A DNA stretch of 64,000 nucleotides from Sporodiniella umbellata. Its lineage: Eukaryota > Mucoromycota > Mucoromycetes > Mucorales > Rhizopodaceae. The DNA is taken from positions 186,001 through 250,000 of the forward strand of contig JAIXMR010000020.1 of assembly GCA_025677835.1 (NCBI GenBank). The letters are read 5' to 3'. Both the position numbers and the translations under genes were made by a program. Shown here piece by piece: positions 51,950 through 61,776 of the stretch. A model generated the notes under the pieces. It was not told the DNA's origin, ran no database searches, and worked only from the letters and a program-made list of their open reading frames with translations. Every line of letters begins with the position of its first letter. The stretch's first letter is position 1.

Positions 51950-52827
51950 AAAACAAACGTTTTTCAATAGCTTGATTATATTATTCCACATGTCTTTTTC
52001 GTTAACTCTTCTCCCAAAAAATTCGTTTAAACATTCTTGGAGCAAGTCCCCTTTTCTGTTTTTTGGTCTAATTTTTAGCTAGACTCCATTCCACGTTCCT
52101 TCGATAGTATTTGTGTTGACTCCACTACCTGCTTTATACTTTTTCTTATGATTGACTGTATGATGCTCATCTCCTAGTTCATTTAGAGAGAAGTATTTTT
52201 TCCATAGATCTGTATAAATGGCTGAGAACCGAAGAATATATTGAGTTATAACATTTAGAAGAGTATTTTTGCATCTATTTTCAACAGTAACCATGAACAA
52301 CCTTCTGCTTGATGTTTTTTCTTTACTACCCAATACCCAAGAACCATCTTTATTATTCCCTTTATCATATTTTCTTTTAGAGAACTTTGATTCATCGCTT
52401 TAAACTACTATATCTTCTCCAATTTTGGAATGACTGTTATCATGTATGTTTGCTAACAAAACATCCTTATTTTTAGATAAATCTTTATTATTTTTCCAAA
52501 CTGTTTATTATACGATGTGATAGTATTTTCACTAAATCCATTTCCATAATAATGAAGAGGGTTGATTCCAGAAGTGTTTGTTAGAAAAAGGTATAAATAT
52601 ATAAGAACATTACTGGTTTTTTGTCTTTTCAAATGAAAAAAGGTATTTTCAAATATAGAGGTTCTTTCAGAACATTCTCTACATACAATTTGTTTTAGGC
52701 TATATCTTCCAGTCAAAGATTCACAACAGCATTTCCTTTTCCATATAGTATTTTTATCTTTTAAATAGTTTATTCATGTTCCTTCATCGCAAACAATTTT
52801 GTTTAGCTCATCTAATGTTGGAATCAT
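51950..52827 (-). pseudogene. ISXO2/IS1595-like (Merlin-type) DDE transposase relic
   Basis: Read on minus: MIPTLDELNKIVCDEGT, then LKQIVCRECSERTSIFENTFF (zinc-ribbon-like), a central helical part, DESKFSKRKYDKG, WVLGSKEKTSSRRLFMVTVENR, AIYTDLWKKYFSLNELG, HHTVNHKKKYKAG and NTNTIEGTWNGV with a C-terminal LNEFFGRR. The order Asp-Glu-Ser, Tyr-x-Asp-xx-Lys-x-Tyr, Thr-Val-Asn-His, Asn-Thr-Ile-Glu is the ISXO2-like catalytic domain. In-frame stops (for example after DEGT and after the central part) interrupt it, so it is a relic. No terminal repeats identified. Confidence 0.7.
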
Positions 52828-53490
52828 GAAAGAAAAAGGCTACTTTTTTGTTATATTGATAAGTGTACGAAGGAGTTGGTAGTTTTATTTGAGGGAGTTC
52901 AAAAACAGCTCAATAAGTACCAGTGGTTTGTCTAAATTATTGACGTTAATTCACTTCAGCTCGAACGAGTACTAAGGCCAACTGAAGAAACCTACTTCGC
53001 ACAACTGGAACCAAAAAAACACAAAAATAATTTGAGGGCAGTAAGAGTAAAGAATAAAATAAAATGAAGAGTGGTCAAGTGTGAGGTTTTGACTGTCTTC
53101 AAAATGTAGAAAATAAAAATGGAAATTTCGATAATCTTTATTCAATCTCTTCGAGATCTATCTTTTACACACTATTCAAATATTTGTCAAGATATCGTTA
53201 GATGTTAAAATAAACACAGGAGATGGGAAGGGTTGGAAAATGATTTGAGTATTCCCATTGAGACAGTTACAGGAGAAAGGAATACAAGGTCGTAGTGGAT
53301 AGTAGGACGGTTAGCTTCGAAATACACATGTTGCCGAAGAGAAAGACAAAGAAGTAGTACAAGCTCTCTGGGTCACGCTTTATTTTCAATAATAATAATA
53401 AACTGCTTTTCCCTTTCTTCCCTAGATCTTTCAAGCTAGCATATTATAATATATAATTCAATTTTTTTTTTGGGCGGGATATAGTGATAA
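52828..53490. other. intervening sequence, no gene recognised
   Basis: About 660 bp between the two transposon relics. It has short blocks that are less AT-rich (53220-53380) that could belong to the DIRS-like relic, but no reading frame is maintained. Confidence 0.35.
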
Positions 53491-53967
53491 CTATGAGTTC
53501 AGAACAGTCTTCGATACCAGGGTTGGGCTTGTTCCACTTCTTTGTCCTTCGCTTCGGCAACATGCGTATTGTTTGTCCATCTTCGTATCAAACGGTTCGT
53601 AGTGGTAACTCCAATACGTTGGTAGTTGATGGTTGTGATAAGCTGCGAATGCATCGATCCTCATCTTCTTGCTCCGACTCTTATGAATCTGTTCGGACGT
53701 CTTTGGTGGTGTCGTCATTTAGTACATCGGTTTCATTACTCGGCTCAATTTGTTGGATTTGATATTCTCGATGCCTGGCACATGTTGGTAATGTATCCTC
53801 AGTTGATGTTGATTGCACAGGTCTTGAATTTTTACTGCTAAATCTTGAAGGTCGAAAGAGGCTGTTCCTCCTGCTTTTGTGACGTATTTGAGTGCTGTTT
53901 TGTTGTCGCTGAATAAAAAACGGTGGCGTCTTTTAATCTTCTTAAGTCCATTATAATTGCATAACAA
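53491..53967 (-). pseudogene. DIRS-like retrotransposon relic (RNase H and downstream linker)
   Basis: The upstream half reads FLFSDNKTALKYVTKAGGTASFDLQDL and HYQHVPGIENIKSNKLSRVMKP, the RNase H end typical of DIRS-type retroelements (Asp in SDN, then HVPGxxN..xxxLSR). Downstream in a shifted frame is MRIDAFAAYHNHQLPTYWSYHYEP, the DxFA...QLPxYWS linker that follows in these elements. The frames are broken between them and at both ends, so only a fragment of perhaps 500 bp survives. No tyrosine recombinase portion is seen. Confidence 0.6.
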
Positions 53968-54107
53968 ATTGCTGTCAGTCCCTGTACATGTATTGATTTT
54001 TCCTTGTCTTGTTGATTACAAAATCCTATTTTAAACTTAGTTTTATACTCTGGATCTTCTTTGGGCTACATCCTTGGTCCTTTTAAGTTTTATCCTGTTT
54101 CAAAATA

Positions 54108-56728
54108 ATGTTGAGAGAAAAAAAGCGCCTTCGGCCTTCATCATCAGATAGTACTGAGCTTGATGGCGGAAATGGTAAGCCCTATATAAATTAAATTTTG
54201 TCTTCAAGAATCCTTTTTTTACTGACAGTATATATACTGTTGAAAGAAAAAAAACGTCTTCAACCTTTATCGTTGGATAATGCTGTGTATGCTGGAAAAA
54301 GTGGTAAGCCTTAAATTAAAAGCAATATACCGATACTTAAGGTAAATCAACATAAATAGAATTGGAAAACTACATTGCTTCTGCCAAAAAACCGCGTTTC
54401 AGCAACTTTTCTGTTGAAAACAAAGAGGATCTAGTTAATTGGTCTTCAGAAAAGAGCCATTTTGATCAAAATCAGCTACTTACACTTTGGAAACAAAGAT
54501 TTGCTTCGGCACTTAGATTATCTGGAAAAGAGATGACGAAATACACGTAAGTCGCCAAGGTACTTCTTGAAATCATGTCAACCTAATCTGGTTTCTTTCA
54601 TAAAGACTGAAGACAAGTAAGACAGATAAAGAAGTATGGGCTACTATTTGCCAAACGATCGCTGCTAAAGTAAGTTCAGAGTTTTGAAACAGTTTATACA
54701 GGTAATAATGACTTTTAAATTAGAAAAAAGTACATGATGAATTCACTGTCGCTGGTCTAAATACTCTGGGAAGCATGAGCCAGGCTGTTGAAAGAAGCCA
54801 AGCCGACTACATCAAATCACTAGAGAAGCAAATTAGTACTCAGAAAACTGACGCTAATCATAGTCAAAAAGTCGCTGATACCACTACACAATTCCTGTAA
54901 ATACCTTTATAATACATACCTCATACCCATCAAAATAGTAAGTAAAAGCCTTCTATCAAACATTTGATGCTGATACTTATTTTAGATGTTCATTGTAAAT
55001 ATCTGTCCATATCTGTATATAGTTATACGTATATCAAATATACCTCTCCCCATCTGTCTATAGAAAGGTAAATTATCAAAATGTTTATACTTGTATTGAT
55101 GCTTCTTTACTATATATATAGCAATATATAGCTCATATACCCATTGTAAATACCATCGTATCTCCATATATCGCACAACTGCAGAATACACATATTTTGA
55201 TCCATAAGTATGTTGATAATGAACGCAGTGATAGTATTACGCAAGAAGTTAGTGAATCTGATGCTACCACTTATTTCCATGAAGCTCATCGTCTAGCGTA
55301 CATCAAGGTATTAGGAAAATATGTCATGAAATAGTTTTCCTGAATTTTAACCATCTTTTTGCTTCTTAGTTAAATGGGAATACACTGAAAAACGAAGAAC
55401 TAGCTTCGTTAAATCAACATGTGGCCAACACACCGGTAAACATCCTAACATCTTTAATCACTCTGGATGTCAAATATCTGAATCAAGAGACCATTAATAC
55501 AGAAGAATCCTTAGCAACAATGTAAGATAGAGTTCACAATTTTACTGTAGATAGAAACTTATTCTCCATCTACCGTAGGTTATCTATTTCGGGTATTATC
55601 AATCTTTTGGACATCAAGATGATTGATATATACAGAAACTCGTTTACAGAAACACAATGGCAACACGTTCTAGATGAAGAAAAAAGCATGAATATTAACA
55701 ACTATTCTGGCTTAAACAATAACTCAAATGATATCTTGGATCGCCTGTTAGCCTTAAGAAATACGGATGAAATTTTGGAACATATTGACGAGCAAAAGTA
55801 TGTTCTTTCTAAAAGCAAGCAAAGCAGACAACAACCATACATTATGCTTTTAATAGTTGAACAAATGTAAGTCGAAGTAGGAAAGGTACAACACATGTAT
55901 ATCTAAAAATGCAGTATCCACTTTTGATAGCGTTAGAGATTTTTCACGCTGGTCATCATCCAAAAATAAATCCGAGCTAACTTTCTACCGAAGGTTCGCT
56001 GCACTGTTGGACATATTACTTGATTCCACAGATATTGAGATGATTGAGTAAGTAGATAAAAACAAGCGATGTCAAACAAATAGATAATTGATCTATTGAT
56101 ATGAACAGATCAATATTTGGGTTGAGCGAACAATCAAGTTCGTATGGTCGCAGAATTGATCTTATTCTTGGTGTAAGTCATTCGAAGAAACGAGTAGAAA
56201 TATCATCAAACGAATGGAAAAAAAACGCTACTAGCCAAGAAGTTGTACAGAAACAACAATGCAAAAATCTAAGAGCCAATGCATGTATTATCCAGCAGAT
56301 AATGACAAGATATAAAATTAATACATCTGTTATGGCTATGGACTTTGTTGGTAGCTGTGGCTGCCTTTACATGATAAAAAAAACTTCAGAACAAGTCTTT
56401 GTTGCTAAGCCCGTGGCAAGGCTGGCGACCCCGCATCATATTGATCATCTTAATGCCTTAAAACCAACATTGAACGCCCTATTTCAGATTAAGGTAAGTC
56501 AACAATGTCTATTGGTAATTAGTATATTTATCTTATTTTCCTATTGCAACTTAGTCTTTTCTCGTTGAACAAACAAGAAGTATTAATGAAGCAATGTTCG
56601 AGCTGGATGTTAGCAATGCGCTCCCCTCTCTAAATTTTCCAAGCCTATCCATTACCTCTGCCTCAACAATCCCCACCCCCTATAGATTTTGGGAGACCAA
56701 GTGCAAGAATGAGCCTGCTCAAAAATAA
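54108..56728 (+). CDS. lineage-specific multi-exon protein with possible PD-(D/E)xK nuclease-like C-terminal domain
   Basis: About ten exons, starting MLREKKRLRPSSSDSTELD (54108-54174). The second exon (54229-54303, KEKKRLQPLSLDNAVYAGKS) is a diverged duplicate of the first. Further exons: 54360-54546, 54606-54669, 54724-54896 (coiled coil SQADYIKSLEKQIS), then from 55185 onward NERSDSITQEVSESD..., LLALRNTDEILEHIDEQK, SELTFYRRFAALLDILLD, and a terminal domain GRRIDLILGVSHSKKRVEIS + SNEWKKN...QQQCKNLRANACII...VMAMDFVGSCGCLYMIK. I recall similar repeated proteins in Mucorales, function unknown. The RRIDLIL / VEISSNEWK pair could be an Asp ... Glu-x-x-x-x-Glu/Lys nuclease core (inference). Two joins (54896 to 55185 and 55866 onward) do not resolve cleanly, so the gene may be damaged or mis-modelled. 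Confidence 0.6.
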
Positions 56729-56930
56729 TGCTACTTTTCAATTTTCTGCATCTTCCGTAATTAAGTAAATAAAATATCTATAGCTTCTTGTTCAATTCTG
56801 TCCAAACAATATCTACTTTTTCCGAATCATTAGAGCCTAGTTCATGCATAAATCAACTGTTGTGCACTTCACTGTTGCAACGAAGTAAGGTTTTTTGTCT
56901 GAAAAAGATTGTGGTTATTTTTTTTTTGGC

Positions 56931-58614
56931 CCGTGGCTTCACTTTCATCTTTGCTATCTTTTTTGGAAAAACCTTAAGCTTGATGCAGCTGGATTTTTGA
57001 GAAGAGAGTAAACAGTTATGAATGTCACGTTTAATAAAGTTTGCATTTATACAAAACCGGAGGCACTGTAATACTTGAATAAAAAAAAATAGAAGTGCAT
57101 TCAATTTCTTTGATTTTCGCTTTTACTTCAAGTTTATTTTTACAGCGTGTCACTGTATTTTCTTATTAATTGAAATGAACAATGTTTATAATGGTTTATT
57201 ACGTAAGCAAATTTCAAAATAATTAGTAGAGTGCTGAACAAATGTTTGGAGGTGCTTAGGATGAACATCATTACAAGCTTTAGCAATCCGAGTAGCCAAG
57301 TCTTCAGTAGCTTTGAATGAACTTTGCTTGACCTTATTTTTGACAATTGACCAAAACTGCTCTATTGGATTAAGCTCAGGGGAGTAAGGAGGAAGGTGAA
57401 TGCTCATGTACCCTCTTGCAACTATTATTTCATCAATTTGGCCCGCTGTATAAATGGGTGCATTATCTATTACAATATAATAGCCTTTGAGTTCGAAAAA
57501 AACAATCCATCTCACCCATGGTTTCTTCAAAAAACTTCAGATAGTGACCAGTGACAGTACCTTTTGAAGTTGACTTTTTCTTTTGAGCTGGTGCTTTCCT
57601 TTTACGATTACTAAAGTCAATTTTGATTCGTTTTGAGGTTCTTGGGGATTTCAAAGTTCTATAGAAACAATAAACTTTGCCGTGATAGCACCTAATATAG
57701 TATAAGAAGCAGCTCTGACGGTAGGAATATCTATGACAGTTGGCTTTCCTTTCAATGACCATCCACTAGGTGGCCTCATGTTGATATTAAACCTGGCCCA
57801 TCGGCAAAAACGCAATTTTCCAAATAGTTCATATCCATTACACTCCACTTAGTAACCCAACCCTTGCGATGTTGAATTTCAGTAGAATTATTTCTAGCAG
57901 CTGGCTGGGTTGCCAGCTTTTTGAAGGAAACATTGTACTCAGTTTTCAGAAAGTTATGAACAGTGCTCTTCTTCACACTAAGACCCGAAAATTTTTGTGT
58001 GGGAAAGTCTATTGCATCAGCTATTTGTGCTTGTAGCCGGTCGTTGTAAAAATCTAGAAAGCGAATTTTGTGCCCATCATCTAATTGTAGTTTTGGCTTA
58101 TTAACCAAATTGGTTTGTTTCTCAAAAATATTCCGGTCCTTATCCTCCTTGAGTTTTTTGGTCCGTTTTTGTGCTGTTCGATCGTTTATACCGCCTGCGA
58201 AGCGCCCGGATTTAGCTGCATTGAATAGCTTGATTCTGTTATAATACACTAATAGAAGTCTTTGCTTATTACATTAATTATGATAACTCTTTGCTTTTTT
58301 TTTTTAACTATGGCTATAACATCCTCCATATCAATACCAGGATTTTTTAGGTCTTCTTAAAACGATAACCGTTCATCTTCTTGCTTTTCGCAATACTGTC
58401 TTGTAAGAGTTAAAGCTTTTAAACGGAAAGGGGTAGCCTCCTCAATACAGCTCGTATCATCATTTTCTTGCTCATCAACCATTCTGCCTTGGCTGTCTTT
58501 ATAATAAAAACAAGTAGTCATCTTATCTCTTGTATAAAAAAAAAAAACGAACTTTGAGAATTAAAAACTGACTTTTGAGAAAATAAAAAGCCGCCCTTTG
58601 GCATTGGAACGACT
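56931..58614 (-). mobile_element. Tc1/mariner-type transposon copy 2, inverted, transposase broken
   Basis: Near-identical reverse copy of 49164-50875. The same transposase frames appear (58249-57776, 57848-57651, 57762-57463, 57530-57186) with the same frame breaks, and only a few changes are visible (WARFNINM against WAGFNINM; AKACNDV against AEACNDV). It carries a roughly 35-bp insertion near 58500-58540 and lacks about 60 bp near its left junction relative to copy 1. Homology ends abruptly at CCGTGG (56931) and AGTCGTTCC (58614). Shared lesions mean it was copied after the transposase was already dead. Confidence 0.85.
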
Positions 58615-58892
58615 GCTCAAGAAAAGACTTTCTTTACTCAAGAAGGAAAAAGCATTATCTAAAACAGCCTGATAAAACAAATGGTTTTAGTTGCATTTTA
58701 CGCTCTTGCTTTGAGCAAGGAGTTGCAAAATAGCTTGATGGCAGCAGGCTGAGTTGAGCGCTGTGTAAACTTTTTTGTAAGAAAAAGTTGGGCCACCTGT
58801 GACTAGCTTTACTCTTAGAAAAAAGTATGAACAGCCATTATTTTTGAAGCTGAAAAAAAAAAGGCAACCTTTTTATTAGATTAATTAAAACG

Positions 58893-61028
58893 ATGGGCAA
58901 GCCCTCTTTCAAGAAGAATCCTAATACTTCTACTGTGGAAACATCAGCCAACCCTTCAGAGAATGCCGGTATTGTTTTGTCGGCTTTTGATAAGAGTACA
59001 ACTGCGGAGTATTTTGCATTGATCTCTATGGCCATGGATCGTCACCGTTTGCGCATCTTTAATGTAAGATCGGGTACAGTTAGCAACGATTACAGTACAA
59101 ACGAAAAAGAAAAAGTGACCTGTTTGACTTGGGGAAACATGAAAGATAACAGTGATTTGCAAGTAAAGGACACACTTTCTTGGAGCTTGTAATTGACCCT
59201 GTTATGTAGGCCAATACTGTACAAGCATTTAAAAAGAAAAAAAGCGGAACAGTGCCTTTATCCAAAGCTATTGCCTTGGGATTGCAGTCAGGAGCCATTT
59301 CGCTTTACTCTTTAACTCACGGCATTGTGATAAAAACCTTGGAAAATGCTCACACCACACCTGTATGCGACTTTGTTATGACTAAAGATGGGTCGCGCGG
59401 ATACTCAATAGCTGAAGATAACTTTATTGTTGAGTGGGATATTGAGGAGGCCAAGGAGATCTTGTAAGTGTAAATTTCGCTGATATTGAAGCAAGTTTTT
59501 TGTAAAACTTTTTTTTGGCAATTAGTAAATGGAAAGCAGATGCAAAGAACATTCGCAAACTGAAATTAAGTCATGACGAAACAAAATTGGTTACAGCTGG
59601 ACATATTATCACATTATGGGATTTGGAACAACGTACAGCAGTGAAGGTAAAAAGAAAAGGCTTGAATGGCAACTGTGTATACAAAGTAATAAAACAATAC
59701 AAAAGAAATTCACAGGTCATGCCACTATGGTCAAAGAGCTTGCTTTCTCAGCTCAAGACGATTTACTTATATCCAGCGCTGAAGACGATCGGTATATTAA
59801 CGTATGGGACGCTCAGTTAAATAACACCAACACCAACAATGTGTCAGCTTTAACTGTAGAAAACAATGTATCTCACATTGATTTCTCCACCACAGAGCCT
59901 GCTGTGCTTGCAGTGACTGATGAAGGGCTTGTTGGCGTTTGGGAAAATCCTTCACTCGCAGCACCTCAAGTCACGCATACCAAGCGAAAGATGATGCGTT
60001 CTATGACTAAGGAACCTGATGTCAATATTAAAATAATATCTACTCAAGAAGAAAACAAAACAATTCCCATTTTGGCTGCTCAGTTTGTGACAGATAAGGG
60101 TGGTAAATCAATCATGACCGCACGTGGGTCCAGCATCAAACCCTCATTTGAGGTAATCAAATACGTTGAAGACACGGGTGCTCTGATACGCGAAGTAGAG
60201 CTGGCTCGACAACCCGTGACGAACTACTTGATCGACAGTGCATCCATTGCAGCCAATAACCTAAGAGCCACCAAAAAGACATACGACGAGTCAAGTGTGA
60301 CAGTACTCGGAAATACAGATTTTGCTGTCAAGGCACCTACGATGCAAGACAGTAACGACCCAGAAGCAGAGCAAACGATCGAACAAAAATTGTTGAGCTT
60401 GGACGTGACAGATAATGCTGAGCAGAAGCACAAAAAGAACAAGAAGAAGGCACTTGTCACACCCGCTGCTGGCTCTTTGCAGACAGTACTTGTTCAAGCA
60501 CTTCATTCAGACGACAAGAGTTTGCTTGAGGCATGCTTACAATTCAACAAACGTGATGTGATTGAAACAACCATTCGACGATTACCTACCGAATACTTGA
60601 TCCCGCTTCTTCAAGACCTTATTACACGCTTTCAAGAGAAGCCAAACCGTGCATCTGTTCTTTTGATTTGGATCCAATCAATTCTTTTAATTCATACAGC
60701 CTATCTTATGACAGTACCCAACTTGGTGGGCAAGCTATCTAACTTTTACCAGGCACTAGACACAAGACTGAGCGTATTTCCTAAGCTACTTGCATTAAGA
60801 GGCCGTCTTGACGTCATACAAAACCAAGTAAGCGTGCAGGCTTATTCTACTTTGAACGATAAAGAGCTTGAACGTGCCCAAGTGGCTGAAACCATTTACG
60901 TGGAAGAGGATTCAGACGATGAAGCTGAAGGAGTAGAAGAAGATGGCGAGGATGACGAAGAGGATGATGAAGAGGAAGAAGAGGAAGAGGACGATGACGC
61001 TGAAATGAGTGAAGCCGAGTCCTTGTAA
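58893..61028 (+). CDS. UTP5: U3 snoRNP protein UTP5/WDR43
   Basis: Five exons from MGKPSFKKNPNTSTVETSANP. The WD40 part has MAMDRHRLRIFNVRSG, LGLQSGAISLYSL, HTTPVCDFVMTKDGSRGYSIAEDNFIVEWDI, LVTAGHIITLWDLEQ, KFTGHATMVKELAFS and DRYINVWDAQL. The C-terminal Utp12 domain (SLQTVLVQALHSDDKSLLEACLQ ... TIRRLPTEYLIPLLQDLITRFQ) places it in the t-UTP/UtpA subcomplex that initiates pre-rRNA transcription and early processing in the nucleolus. The tail is extremely acidic (from about residue 590, mostly Glu/Asp). The size of about 620-650 aa fits the family. Immediately follows the right arm of the inverted transposon pair. Confidence 0.94.
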
Positions 61029-61776
61029 AATATGTATACACACACACACATTAGAAAATAAAAAACAAAAATCAAACTAGCTTTTTCTTTAGCTTGAAAC
61101 ATCTAGAGACGGGTTTCTGAGGATATAAAAACCAATTGCGGAGGTCGGATCAGAGTCCGGGTTTATTTTCTGTGGCTGTCATTTTAGAGAATGGTTTTAA
61201 AACCCAAAACGATCTTAAAGAAGCTTAGTACTGAGTATCAGCGACAGTAAAAGTCGACAAAACAAAACTTGTGGCTTTTCTTTGTTTGCTTGTTGCATCA
61301 TTCATGCAATTGTGAACTTTAGTTGCTTTCGATTGTTTTTGCACTCTAACCTATCAAGGCACTTTTTTTTCGTGATTTCAAAAAAAAAAAAAAAAAAAAA
61401 AAAAGTAACATAAGGCTCTTCTTTAAATGATAAAGGTGTATGCTATAAAAAGACTAAAACTGAAAAGAGCCACCTTTTCTTAGTTCCAGGTTCACTTGCC
61501 TAGCTGATTAGATTTTTGGGTATTCAAACGTACGTGCATTCTTTATTTTTTTTTTTTTTTGAAAAAATAGAGACACACCAATATAAAACGCCCCCCTTTT
61601 TTTAAAAACCTTCTTCCCAATAAAATCATGTGCTACCCACTATAAATACAAACGGAGCCAAGTTTTAATAAAGCAATGGGCTCAAGTTACACATTGGAAG
61701 AGTTGATTTCAAAAAAAAAAAAAAAGGGACTCTACCACTTTTGACTTTTTCTTTCTCGTACATATACAGACACAAA
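61029..61776. other. intergenic, UTP5 3' flank and phospholipase D promoter
   Basis: About 750 bp with A tract of 24 at 61380-61404, T-rich 61545-61560 and a short TATA-like stretch near 61640. No gene is recognised. Confidence 0.5.

Noticed and set aside
60847..61102. Minus-strand Ser/His/Leu-rich frames opposite the UTP5 tail
   Set aside because: Shadows of the acidic GAA/GAT/GAG codons of the UTP5 C-terminus.
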